A DNA stretch of 31,691 nt from Pseudomonadota bacterium. Lineage in GTDB: Bacteria > Pseudomonadota > Alphaproteobacteria > Rhizobiales > Devosiaceae. Each line of letters begins with the position of its first letter. Position 1 is the stretch's first letter. The stretch spans positions 1 to 31,691 of the forward strand of contig JAEYTY010000015.1 in NCBI GenBank assembly GCA_023433775.1, read 5' to 3'. Positions 8,628 to 16,685 of this stretch are shown one piece after another. A program made the position numbers and the translations under genes. The notes beneath the pieces are model-generated. The model was not told where the DNA came from and did no database searches. It saw only the letters and a list, made by a program, of their open reading frames with translations.

Positions 8628-8656
8628 CGCCTGCCCCGCAGCGCTGAAAAGAATTC

Positions 8657-8686
8657 AATCCCCGGAGCGATCCGGGGATTTTTCTT
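8657..8686 (+). terminator. Rho-independent terminator
   Basis: A perfect 10-base stem (AATCCCCGGA at 8657-8666 with TCCGGGGATT at 8671-8680), a GCGA tetraloop and a TTTTTCTTT tail, 30 bases after the NDUFA9-like gene. Confidence 0.9.
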
Positions 8687-8733
8687 TGCCGATCACAATG
8701 TCGCCTCCTGCGCCCGCGCGCGCGGAATAATCA

Positions 8734-8745
8734 AAGATATATCTT
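8734..8745. promoter_or_regulatory. 12-bp palindrome upstream of the PadR gene, candidate operator
   Basis: AAGATATATCTT is a perfect palindrome 66 bases upstream of the PadR start; a related half ATATCTT recurs at 8794-8800 next to the ribosome-binding site. PadR regulators commonly repress their own promoters by binding AT-rich dyads. That this is the operator is inference. Confidence 0.5.
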
Positions 8746-8811
8746 GAAAGCGGCCTTTGCCGCGCCAATCTGCTCATCACGGGCTTTGAAAACATATCTT
8801 GGAGAATACGT

Positions 8812-9501
8812 ATGAGTGGATACTGGCGAAATGGTGAGCCCAATTGGCGCCGCATCGAAGCCATGGCGCGCCGTGGCTGGGGCCGCTTCCAGAACATGGC
8901 TGGCGATGAGCTGGGCCAGGTCGGCGGCAATTTCCGCGTTGGCCGTATGCTGGCCGCGGGCGATGTCCGGCTGGTGGCGCTCTATCTTATCGAGCAGCAG
9001 CCGCGCCATGGCTATGACCTGATCAAGGCGGTGGAAGAGCGCTCGGGCGGGGTCTATTCGCCCAGCCCCGGCATTGTCTATCCGGCCCTCACCTATCTCG
9101 AAGAGGCCGGCTATGTCACCTCGGCGCCCGATGGCAACAAGAAGCTTTACACCATCACCGAAGAGGGCCGCAGCCACCTCAATGCCAATCGCGAAGGCAT
9201 CGAATCGACGCTCGATTTCCTCGCCCGCACCGGCGAGCAGGTCGGTCGCTTCCGCGAATTCGTGCGCAGCGACTGGCCATTTGGCGGTGACGCCGAAGGG
9301 CGCAATGGGCCCGGGCAGGAAAGCCACGACCGGCCCATGCATGATGCCCTGCCCGAGCTGGAATCGGCACGAAAAGCGCTGAAAGCCGCCATCCGCAAGG
9401 CAAGGCGCGGCAGTGACGAACAGCAGAGGCGCGCTGCAGAAATCCTGCGTCGCGCCGCGGCCGAAGTCGACGCCCTTGGCGATGACGAGGTCGATCTCTA
9501 A
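8812..9501 (+). CDS. PadR-family transcriptional regulator
   Basis: A 229-residue repressor. The winged-helix domain starts near residue 50 with VRLVALYLIEQQPRHGYDLI and continues with VYSPSPGIVYPALTYLEEAG and KLYTITEEGRSHL, the textbook PadR pattern. The first 45 residues (SGYWRNGEPNWRRIEAMARR) are an extension rich in Arg and Gly. The C-terminal half includes a charged helical region (ESARKALKAAIRKARRG and AAEILRRAAAEVDALG), the usual dimerisation coiled coil. GGAG at 8801-8804 lies seven bases before the ATG. PadR proteins respond to phenolics or other small molecules; no ligand can be inferred. It may control itself and possibly the next gene. Confidence 0.9.
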   Translation: MSGYWRNGEPNWRRIEAMARRGWGRFQNMAGDELGQVGGNFRVGRMLAAGDVRLVALYLIEQQPRHGYDLIKAVEERSGGVYSPSPGIVYPALTYLEEAGYVTSAPDGNKKLYTITEEGRSHLNANREGIESTLDFLARTGEQVGRFREFVRSDWPFGGDAEGRNGPGQESHDRPMHDALPELESARKALKAAIRKARRGSDEQQRRAAEILRRAAAEVDALGDDEVDL

Positions 9502-9510
9502 AGCACGTTG

Positions 9511-9537
9511 GGGTCCGGGTGCGAACCCGGACCCTTT
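9511..9537 (+). terminator. Hairpin after the PadR gene
   Basis: A perfect 10-base stem (GGGTCCGGGT at 9511-9520 with ACCCGGACCC at 9525-9534), loop GCGA, followed by only TTTCCC. Probably a terminator of moderate strength. Confidence 0.6.
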
Positions 9538-9658
9538 CCCCTCAGCCTTCCGGTCATTCCCTCAAAAACCGATTGTCACCTCCGGGTCCAGCCGCTACTT
9601 GGCTCTGTGGGCCTGCGGTCTCTGACAAGCGCGACCAATAGCCCCGCCCGGAGGCTTC

Positions 9659-10405
9659 ATGGAATTCGATTTTATCCGGTTCGCGGTGATTGCGGCGGCG
9701 CTCTCAGTGGGAGCACTGGTCAAGGGCGCCACGGGCATGGGCCTGCCGCTGGTGGCGCTGCCCTTCATGACCACATTCTTTGGCCTGCAGCATTCCATCG
9801 CCATCCTGACCCTGCCCATCATCTACACCAATGTCTGGCAGGTCTGGCGCCATCGCGACCAATGGAACGGGCCGCGCATGGCGTTCATGCCGCTGTTTCT
9901 GATCGGCGGTTTTATCGGCATCATTGTCGGCACAATGCTGCTCACCAGCCTGCCGGAGCGCCTGCTGGTGCTGGTGCTTGGCGTTATCCTAATCGCCTAT
10001 GTCGCCCTGCGCCTCATTGCGCCGCAATTGTCGGTGGGTCCGGTCATGGCGCAGCGGGCAGGCCCGATCGCCGGGCTGGGCGCCGGCCTATTGCAGGGCG
10101 CCACCGGCATTTCGGCGCCGATTGGCGTCACCTTCATCCACGCCATGGCGCTTGAACGGGCGGCGCTGATTTTTGCCGTCTCGGCCATGTTCCTGCTATT
10201 TGCCTTCACCCAGCTTGGTTCGCTCAGCGTTGCGGGTGTCATGACCTGGCCACACCTGCTCGAAAGCATTGTGGCGCTGATCCCGATTTTCATCTTCCTG
10301 CCGCTGGGGCAACGGCTGACCGAGAAGCTGAGCCGCGAGGCCTTTGACCGCGTCTTGCTGACCTTGCTCGGCGTCATGGGCCTCAAGATGGTTCTGGGCC
10401 TCTAG
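9659..10405 (+). CDS. TauE/SafE (TSUP) family membrane transporter
   Basis: A 248-residue polytopic inner-membrane protein, mostly hydrophobic, with about seven to eight helices. The two-fold family repeat is visible in the paired blocks ALVKGATGMGLPLVALPF near residue 20 and GAGLLQGATGISAPIGVTFI near residue 140. The family exports sulfite, sulfoacetate and other sulfur or organic anions; the substrate here is unknown. GGAGG at 9650-9654 precedes ATG 9659 at a short spacing of four bases. It is convergent with a DUF2147 gene across a bidirectional terminator. Confidence 0.85.
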   Translation: MEFDFIRFAVIAAALSVGALVKGATGMGLPLVALPFMTTFFGLQHSIAILTLPIIYTNVWQVWRHRDQWNGPRMAFMPLFLIGGFIGIIVGTMLLTSLPERLLVLVLGVILIAYVALRLIAPQLSVGPVMAQRAGPIAGLGAGLLQGATGISAPIGVTFIHAMALERAALIFAVSAMFLLFAFTQLGSLSVAGVMTWPHLLESIVALIPIFIFLPLGQRLTEKLSREAFDRVLLTLLGVMGLKMVLGL

Positions 10406-10410
10406 CCAAC

Positions 10411-10439
10411 AAAAAAGACCCCGAGAACGGGGCCTTTTT
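10411..10439. terminator. Bidirectional terminator
   Basis: An A-run followed by a CCCCG/CGGGG stem (loop AGAA), one A-C mismatch and a T-run (TTTTTC). The A- and T-runs make it functional on both strands, between the convergent TSUP and DUF2147 genes. Confidence 0.85.
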
Positions 10440-10456
10440 CATTGAGGGCGTGTCGC

Positions 10457-10837
10457 TTACGAAACGCGCTCGTAGTCAATGCTCGAACACAGCAGCTGGC
10501 AGCCGGTGATCTTGAGCGTATCGGGGCCGGTCAGCTCGACAATGGCCTTGGCACCGCCGCCATTAAGGTCGATCTGGCCTTCCCACTTATTGGCGCCAGT
10601 CTGGACACCCTGAACAACCTGCTGGTCGACAAAGGCCAGGTTTTCTTCCGTGCGGCTATCGCCCTGAATATCATTGAGGACGCCGCAGAGCTGCGTGCCA
10701 TCAGCACCGCAAAGCTCGAAGGTGAACGTGGTACCCCAGCGATCCTTCCACACACCATCGGGCGTGGCCGACTGTGCGAAAGCGGGGGTGGCGAGTGCCG
10801 CAACGGCAATGGAAACAGCAAAGAGTGACTTGATCAT
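10457..10837 (-). CDS. DUF2147 family secreted protein
   Basis: A 126-residue exported protein. The signal peptide is clear: MIKSLFAVSIAVAALATPAFA with a predicted cut before QSA. The mature part begins DGVWKDRW and holds CGADGTQLCGVLNDI and LKITGCQLLCSS; the four cysteines could form two disulfides in the periplasm. The arrangement (a short beta-rich domain assessing 'G.W....') is that of DUF2147, function unknown. Standing alone, it ends at the bidirectional terminator shared with the TSUP gene; 193 bases separate its start from the stop of the methyltransferase gene upstream. Confidence 0.8.
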   Translation of the reverse strand: MIKSLFAVSIAVAALATPAFAQSATPDGVWKDRWGTTFTFELCGADGTQLCGVLNDIQGDSRTEENLAFVDQQVVQGVQTGANKWEGQIDLNGGGAKAIVELTGPDTLKITGCQLLCSSIDYERVS

Positions 10838-11030
10838 GGTTTTTTCCGCGTTGTTTGCAGCGCCGGGGGCGCCATGATTTTGTGATTGGGAGGATGTACC
10901 TCAACAACGTGGCGGCTATCGGGTCAGTTGCCAGAAACGCAAATTGTGATCGGAACCCCGATGCTCTGTCGCGACCGATTTCGTGCTAAATAACTGGCGT
11001 CCCACTATAATTTCGCCGATCACCGACGCG

Positions 11031-12224
11031 TTACCGGCGGAATGTTGCCGCCACTTCGATATGCGTTGACCAGGCAAACTGGTCCACGGCGATCAAATCG
11101 GACACAGAAAAGCCTGCTTTCAGCAGCGTTGCCGCGTCCCGCGCGAAGGTGCGTGGATCGCACGCAACCATGACAACGGTCCTGACCTTGGAGAGCGCGA
11201 TTTCGCGCGTCTGTGCTTCGGCGCCGGCGCGCGGCGGATCGAGAACGACCGTATCAAAATCGAGCTCGAACCTGGTCAGCGGATCGCGGAACAGGTCAAC
11301 GACCTTGGTCGTCACCACTTTGAGCCCCCGCGTATAGCGCAGGGCCTTTTGCAGCGCTTCAATCGCCGGTCTGTCACTATCGACAGCATGTACGCGGCTG
11401 TTTTCAGCCAGGCGCAGCGCGAAGGGCCCCATGCCGCAAAAGAGATCCGCCACGTTCTTCGCCTTGCCCACCGCATTGACGACATAGTCGCCGAGGACAT
11501 TTTCGGCTTCTTCCGTTGCCTGCAGGAAGCTGCCGATCGGCAGTTCGACCTCGGCCTTGCCCATGGCAATGCGCGGCGCCTGGTTGAGAAAAATCATCTC
11601 GCCATTGAGCGCCAGCCGGGACAGGCCAAAGCGATTGCCGAGCCGCATCAGGCTATCGGGCCGAACGGATTTGGCCTTGGTCCGTACCGCAATATCCACG
11701 CCGGTCGTGCCTGCCGTAAAACTCACATCGCATTCCCCGATCATGCCGCCAATGGCGCGGGCCATGTCGGGCGCCCGGGCCAGCGCCGGGACCAGAATGG
11801 GGCAGTGATCAAGGTTGAGCAGGTCGTGGCTGCGAAGGCCCATATAGCCCGCCGCATCCTTGCGGGCGTGAAGCGTGGCGCGACGGCGGCCCGCGCCTGC
11901 CGCGTCGACAAAGCGGGTGACTTCGGCCTCGATACCGGCCTGGCGCAGCGGGGTTTCGACCAGCCCGGTCTTGAATGCCCGATAGGTCTCGCGATCAAGA
12001 TGCTGAATCTGGCAGCCACCACAGGCGCCGTAATGCGGGCAGAAGGGCGCGATGCGGTTGGGCGAAGCCCGCACCAGATCTACCAGCGTGCCGCGTTCGC
12101 CATCGGCGTTCAGGGTAATCTCCTCACCCGGCAGGGTGCGCGGCACGAAAATACGCTTGCCGTCGATTTCGGCGATGCCCTCGCCCTTGTGGCCGAGAGC
12201 GCTGATTTTGGCTGTCAGGGTCAT
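11031..12224 (-). CDS. Iron-sulfur class I SAM-dependent RNA uridine methyltransferase (TrmA/RlmD type)
   Basis: A 397-residue m5U-type methyltransferase. The N-terminal TRAM-like segment (ISALGHKGEGIAEIDGKRIFV) is followed by four cluster cysteines, C62, C68, C71 and C141, with spacing almost identical to the [4Fe-4S] ligands of E. coli RlmD (81, 87, 90, 162). The SAM site is DLFCGMGPFALRLAE, the active-site Asp-Pro-Pro is VVLDPPRAGA, and the nucleophile is C355 in VMVACDPRTFARD. The target (23S rRNA U1939, U747 or another site) cannot be settled. ATG 12224 starts at the TRAM region; in-frame starts at 12269 (ATG) and 12278 (TTG) would add up to 18 residues. It lies 24 to 78 bases after the upstream dehydrogenase gene, depending on the start used. 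Confidence 0.88.
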   Translation of the reverse strand: MTLTAKISALGHKGEGIAEIDGKRIFVPRTLPGEEITLNADGERGTLVDLVRASPNRIAPFCPHYGACGGCQIQHLDRETYRAFKTGLVETPLRQAGIEAEVTRFVDAAGAGRRRATLHARKDAAGYMGLRSHDLLNLDHCPILVPALARAPDMARAIGGMIGECDVSFTAGTTGVDIAVRTKAKSVRPDSLMRLGNRFGLSRLALNGEMIFLNQAPRIAMGKAEVELPIGSFLQATEEAENVLGDYVVNAVGKAKNVADLFCGMGPFALRLAENSRVHAVDSDRPAIEALQKALRYTRGLKVVTTKVVDLFRDPLTRFELDFDTVVLDPPRAGAEAQTREIALSKVRTVVMVACDPRTFARDAATLLKAGFSVSDLIAVDQFAWSTHIEVAATFRR

Positions 12225-12302
12225 GATTGTCCGGGGCTTGCTGACGCGTTCACTAGCCGCCCCGGACATGAAGGGCAATGCGGAAAGGTCGAGCGACCGG
12301 CC

Positions 12303-15227
12303 TCAACCCGCCGGCCGGCTCGCCCATTCCAGCAGGCTCGCCAGGCCCACAAAGGGAATATCGGCGTGTTCCGTGAGGCCCGAGGCGCAGGTGGACACCG
12401 TCGAAACCCCCAGCGTGCAATTGGCGGGAATGTCATTGTGCACACGGCGCGTGGCATGGGCGTTGAGTTCGGGCACGAAAAGGCCCTTGTCCCCGGCATA
12501 GCCACAGCAGGTGATCGAGGTCAGCACCGCAATCTGTTCGGCGCAGGCGCGGGCAATGGCCTCGGTCGCCGGTTGCTCGGCTAGGCGCTGGGCCGAACAA
12601 TTGTGATGCACCGCAACGACCGGCAGGCGCTGCGTCAGCGTCAGCCGCGGCAGCACATGTTCGACGAGGAACTGCGCTGAATCGAGCACTATTGTATCGC
12701 CCGGCACTTCGCGCAAATGCTTGGCGCAGGTCGATGCGTCGGTGACGACATTGAGCCGCCCGGCATCGGACAGGCTCGAAAGTTCAGCCCGCAGGGCACC
12801 GCCCACCCTCGCCGCTTCCTCGGGAAAACCCTTGGATTGAAAAGGCTGGCCGCAGCATTGGCCATTGAGATGATCGGGCACCACAACGTCATAACCCGCC
12901 CGTTCGAGCAGGGCGATCATCGCCTCGGATGTCTGCAACAGACCATGCTCGGTCTTTGGCGCACCAAACATGCGGCTGGGGCAGGCCGGGAAATAGACCA
13001 CGGATTGCCGCCCGGTCTGGGTGATAGGCACCGGGAAACCAGACTTTCGCGGGTCCTGGCGATTGTCACGAGCCTTTGGTGCGCCAGGCCCATGGTGGAG
13101 GGCGCGGGAAACGCGCGGCACGCGCTTATTGGTCAGGCGCCGCGCCGTTTCGGTGATGGCTTCCACCGCCGGCGCCGGGATCACAGTGCGCGCCGCATCT
13201 GCAAAAGCCACGCCGCCGCGCATCATGGTTTCCACCGCGCCGCGATGCTGGGCGGCAAAACCGGCCAATGCATGAGCCGTATTGCCCCGACGGCGGGCGC
13301 GTTCGCCCATGATCATGGTGCCGGTTTCAATGCCGACCGGGCAGCGCAGCGAGCAGAGATTGCAGGCCGCGCAGGTGTCCAAGCCGGCATATTGGAAATC
13401 GGCGTCGAGCCGCGCCAGCCGCTCGGGATCTTCCCCCGAAGCGCGCATTCGCGCCCGCTCGCGCGTGACGGCAATGCGCTGGCGCGGCGTCAGCGTCATA
13501 TGATGGCTGGGGCAGGCCGGCTCACAGAAACCGCACTCAATGCAGAGATCGACCGTCTCGTCGGCCAGCGGCATAAGTTTCAAATTTTTGACATGCACCT
13601 TGTCGTCTGCATTGAGCAGCACGCCAGGATTGAGCAGGCGCTCGGGGTCAAAAATCGCCTTGATGCGATGCATGATGGCATAGGCCGCCGCGCCCCATTC
13701 GGCCTCGACAAAGGGGGCAATGGCGCGTCCCGTGCCGTGCTCGGCCTTGAGCGAGCCGCCATAGCGCACCGAAACCAGCTCGGACAGCGCTGCAGAAAAG
13801 GCGTCGAACTTGCCCGCTGCGTCGGGCCTCGAAAAATCATCGCCCATCTGGAAGTGCAGGTTTCCGGCCAGCGCATGGCCAAAGATCACCGCATCGGGAT
13901 AGCCATGGTCATCAAGCATGGCGCGCAGATCGATGACGAAATCGGCCAGCCGCTCGATGGGCGCGGCAACGTCTTCGGTCAACATGATGCTGCCCTTGGG
14001 CCGCATGGCGCCTGCCGAAGCAAAGAAGCCCTTGCGGATATCCCAGAGCTCGTGGCTGCGATGCTCGTCCTCCGAAAAGTCAACATGGGTCGCCCCATGG
14101 CGCGTCAGCAGGTCCACCGCCTTGGCGACCTCGCTCTGCAGCGTCGCGGCATCCGGCGCCGTCACATCGATCAGCACGGCAGGCGAATTTTCGGTGAGCC
14201 AGGGCAGGAGCGGCGCCATGGGCGCCAGATGCTCGACCGTCGCCAGCGCCCGGCGCTCGATATATTCGGCGGCGGTGGCGCCCGTGGTCAGTTGCACCCC
14301 GCCATTGGCCATTTCGATAATGGCCCGGCCCGCCGATTGCGGATCGGGGAAGGGCACGAGCGCCGTGGCCTTGAAAGGATGCTCGGGGACCGTATTGTAG
14401 GTCACCTCGGAGACGAAGCCGAGCGTGCCTTCCGAACCCACCATCAGGTGGATCAGGATATCGAGCGGGTCGTGATAATCGACCAGCGCATTCAGCGAAT
14501 AGCCGACCGTATTCTTGATTCTATATTTTTTGCGGATCAGGGCCACGAGGTCTGCATCGGCCATCACATCGTGATGCAGCTGGTGAATGGCCTCGAGCAT
14601 GTCCGCATGGCTGACGCGGAAGGCAGCGCAGCTTTCCGGATCGCCAGAATCGAGCATGGTGCCATCGGTGAGCACGATCCTGAGCCGTGCCATGGTGTGA
14701 TAGGTGTTCTGCGTCACGCCGCAGCACATGCCCGATGAATTGTTGTTGACCACACCGCCAATCTTGCAGGTGGCCTGGCTGGCCGGGTCCGGCCCGATCT
14801 TGCGGTCAAAGGGTTTGAGCGCGCGATTGGCTTCGGCCACGATAATCGCCGGCCCCAGCGTGATTTTTTCGGCGCCGGGATGAATGTCGAGCTTGCGCCA
14901 GCCATCGCCCAAGACGGCCAGCACGCCATCGGTCACGGCCTGTCCCGAAAGCGAGGTGCCGGCGGCCCGGAAGGTGACAGGCAGGCCCTCGGCTCGGGCG
15001 GCCTTGAACACGGCGCGCACTTCGTCTTCGCCATTGATGAACACGACCACTGCCGGGATCAAGCGGTAGGAGCTGGCGTCGCCGCTCCAGGCATAGGTCA
15101 TCAGCGGATCGGTATAGATCTTGCCGCGCACGGCGCCCTTGAGGCGCGCGGCAACGCGCTCTCCAGCACTGAGACGTTCGGGGGCTTGGGCGGCGGGCTG
15201 GGTCGAATAGGAGACGGTTTGCTGCAT
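12303..15227 (-). CDS. FAD and [4Fe-4S] D-2-hydroxyacid dehydrogenase (YdiJ / Dld-II type)
   Basis: A 974-residue fusion enzyme. The N-terminal third is a VAO/PCMH-type FAD domain (VTFRAAGTSLSGQAV, GGVVNNNSSGMCCGV, LMVGSEGTLGFVSEVTYN), followed by the FAD-oxidase C domain (FGHALAGNLHFQM, EHGTGRAIAPFVE, IFDPERLLNPGVLL). Then come two ferredoxin-like cysteine sets, C562-x2-C-x2-C-x3-C and C619-x2-C-x2-C-x3-C, and two CCG (heterodisulfide-reductase-like) motifs at C791-C792 and C907-C908. This architecture is that of respiratory D-lactate dehydrogenase Dld-II and of YdiJ, which oxidises D-2-hydroxyglutarate; substrate here unresolved. ATG 15227 is preferred because upstream in-frame codons would place a 14-bp dyad inside the gene; ATG 15242 and 15311 are alternatives. 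Confidence 0.88.
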   Translation of the reverse strand: MQQTVSYSTQPAAQAPERLSAGERVAARLKGAVRGKIYTDPLMTYAWSGDASSYRLIPAVVVFINGEDEVRAVFKAARAEGLPVTFRAAGTSLSGQAVTDGVLAVLGDGWRKLDIHPGAEKITLGPAIIVAEANRALKPFDRKIGPDPASQATCKIGGVVNNNSSGMCCGVTQNTYHTMARLRIVLTDGTMLDSGDPESCAAFRVSHADMLEAIHQLHHDVMADADLVALIRKKYRIKNTVGYSLNALVDYHDPLDILIHLMVGSEGTLGFVSEVTYNTVPEHPFKATALVPFPDPQSAGRAIIEMANGGVQLTTGATAAEYIERRALATVEHLAPMAPLLPWLTENSPAVLIDVTAPDAATLQSEVAKAVDLLTRHGATHVDFSEDEHRSHELWDIRKGFFASAGAMRPKGSIMLTEDVAAPIERLADFVIDLRAMLDDHGYPDAVIFGHALAGNLHFQMGDDFSRPDAAGKFDAFSAALSELVSVRYGGSLKAEHGTGRAIAPFVEAEWGAAAYAIMHRIKAIFDPERLLNPGVLLNADDKVHVKNLKLMPLADETVDLCIECGFCEPACPSHHMTLTPRQRIAVTRERARMRASGEDPERLARLDADFQYAGLDTCAACNLCSLRCPVGIETGTMIMGERARRRGNTAHALAGFAAQHRGAVETMMRGGVAFADAARTVIPAPAVEAITETARRLTNKRVPRVSRALHHGPGAPKARDNRQDPRKSGFPVPITQTGRQSVVYFPACPSRMFGAPKTEHGLLQTSEAMIALLERAGYDVVVPDHLNGQCCGQPFQSKGFPEEAARVGGALRAELSSLSDAGRLNVVTDASTCAKHLREVPGDTIVLDSAQFLVEHVLPRLTLTQRLPVVAVHHNCSAQRLAEQPATEAIARACAEQIAVLTSITCCGYAGDKGLFVPELNAHATRRVHNDIPANCTLGVSTVSTCASGLTEHADIPFVGLASLLEWASRPAG

Positions 15228-15234
15228 AGCCTCA

Positions 15235-15248
15235 ACTAACATGTTAGT
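15235..15248. promoter_or_regulatory. 14-bp perfect palindrome, candidate operator of the FAD/Fe-S dehydrogenase gene
   Basis: ACTAACATGTTAGT is its own reverse complement and lies eight bases upstream of the chosen start codon on the minus strand. Such dyads upstream of hydroxyacid dehydrogenase genes are commonly bound by GntR/FadR-family repressors; no regulator gene is adjacent, so the binder is unknown. Confidence 0.5.
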
Positions 15249-15458
15249 GGCCGATTGCGAAATGGCCTTGTTCCCGCCCTGTGGGAATGAAGACCAAGTA
15301 TAGGCCGTCATCGGCGATGCCGGAAGCCGATTGCGCTGCGCCGGAGGACAACGTGAGCGGCCCGTTGGCGGGATGAACCTAGCGTTGCAGGACTATATCG
15401 CTCGGCGCAAATATGCGGATATGAGCGAGGGCCATGGGGGAATGGCAGGAGGACCTTT

Positions 15459-16538
15459 GTGAAGCAGATACTGAACGTCGCCGTGATTGGCTCGGGCATC
15501 GGACGCGTCCATGTGGAGGAGGGCTATGCGCCCAATGGCGACAAATTCAGAGTCAAGGCGCTCTGCGACCTCGACCGACCGCGCATGAAGCTGCTCGCCG
15601 ATGAATTTGCCATCGAACGCCGGCTCGACGATTTCGACGCGGTGCTCGCCATGGATGATATCGACATCGTGGACGTGTGCACGCCGCCGGGCCTCCACTT
15701 TCCCATGGTCATGGCCGCCCTCAAGGCCGGCAAGCACGTGGTGTGCGAAAAGCCGCTGGTCGGGTCGCTGCGCGAAGTGGACGCTGTCATCGAGGCCGAG
15801 AAAACCGCGGCGGGCCTGGTGATGCCGATCTTTCAGTATCGCTTCGGCAATGGCATCGAGCAGGCGCGGACGGTGATCGAGGCCGGCATTGCCGGCAAGC
15901 CCTATGCCGGCACGGTCGAGACCATGTGGCGCCGGGAAGCCGATTATTACGAGGTCCCCTGGCGCGGCAAGTGGAAGACTGAGCTGGGCGGGGTGCTCAT
16001 GGGCCACGCCATCCATTCCCACGACATTTTCACCTATCTCATGGGCAATATCGAAAGCCTGTTCGGCCGCGTGGCGACGCGGGTCAATGCAATCGAGGTC
16101 GAAGATACTATTTCGGTTTCCCTGCAGATGAGCAGCGGCGCGCTGGCCAGCTTTACCGCCACGCTGGGGTCGGTGGACGAGATCACCCGCATAAGGCTGC
16201 AATTCGAGCATGTGACCATCGAGAGCGATCATGCCCCCTATCATCCCGGCGCCGGCGACTGGAAAATCCTGCCGCGCACCGAGGCTGTGGGCAAGCAGAT
16301 CGAGGCGTTGCTCGCCGATTGGACCTATATTCCCTCGGGCTTCCAGACCCAGATGGCGTGTTTTTACGACGCCATTGCCGGTGAGCGCCCGCTGCCGGTG
16401 ACCAGCAAGGATGCGCGACGGGCGCTGGAGCTGGTGGCCGCCACCTATCATTCGGCAGCAACGCGGGCAGAGGTCAGCCTGCCGCTAAGCGCCGATCATC
16501 CGCTTTACGACAGCTGGGTGCCCGAAGAATTCCGCTAA
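15459..16538 (+). CDS. Gfo/Idh/MocA family oxidoreductase
   Basis: A 359-residue NAD(P)-dependent dehydrogenase. The N-terminal Rossmann motif is NVAVIGSGIGRVHVEEGY, the family lysine block is HVVCEKPLVGS (K98), and the C-terminal alpha/beta domain includes GGVLMGHAIHSHDIFTYLMG, whose histidines are the usual catalytic residues. Members oxidise sugars, inositols or related polyols; the substrate is unknown. The start is GTG 15459, decided by AGGAGG at 15447-15452 six bases upstream. It is divergent from the large dehydrogenase across 230 bases and convergent with the moeB-like gene. Confidence 0.88.
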   Translation: MKQILNVAVIGSGIGRVHVEEGYAPNGDKFRVKALCDLDRPRMKLLADEFAIERRLDDFDAVLAMDDIDIVDVCTPPGLHFPMVMAALKAGKHVVCEKPLVGSLREVDAVIEAEKTAAGLVMPIFQYRFGNGIEQARTVIEAGIAGKPYAGTVETMWRREADYYEVPWRGKWKTELGGVLMGHAIHSHDIFTYLMGNIESLFGRVATRVNAIEVEDTISVSLQMSSGALASFTATLGSVDEITRIRLQFEHVTIESDHAPYHPGAGDWKILPRTEAVGKQIEALLADWTYIPSGFQTQMACFYDAIAGERPLPVTSKDARRALELVAATYHSAATRAEVSLPLSADHPLYDSWVPEEFR

Positions 16539-16576
16539 CTTTAGGTTGTGTCGACATTCAACTCAGGCGGCGCCGA

Positions 16577-16653
16577 AAATGTCGGTTTTCGAGTACCGGA
16601 GCGCAGCGTACGTTTGGGTACGTGAGCACCGGAAGCGCAGAAAACTGGCATTT
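16577..16653. repeat. Structured intergenic inverted-repeat element between convergent genes
   Basis: A 14-base arm at 16577-16590 (AAATGTCGGTTTTC) pairs throughout with 16640-16653 (GAAAACTGGCATTT), using two G-T pairs. Inside are an imperfect direct repeat (GTACCGGAGCGCAG and GCACCGGAAGCGCAG) and a small CGTAC/GTACG hairpin. It fills the gap between the oxidoreductase and moeB-like stops, so it may be a REP-type element acting as a bidirectional transcript end. Confidence 0.6.
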
Positions 16654-16685
16654 GCAGGCCGGCATCAGGTGAATGGCGATATAAC

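Noticed and set aside
12717..14738. Long plus-strand open frame of 673 codons
   Set aside because: It lies wholly antisense to the FAD/Fe-S dehydrogenase, whose domains and cysteine motifs are unmistakable; long antisense frames are expected in GC-rich DNA.
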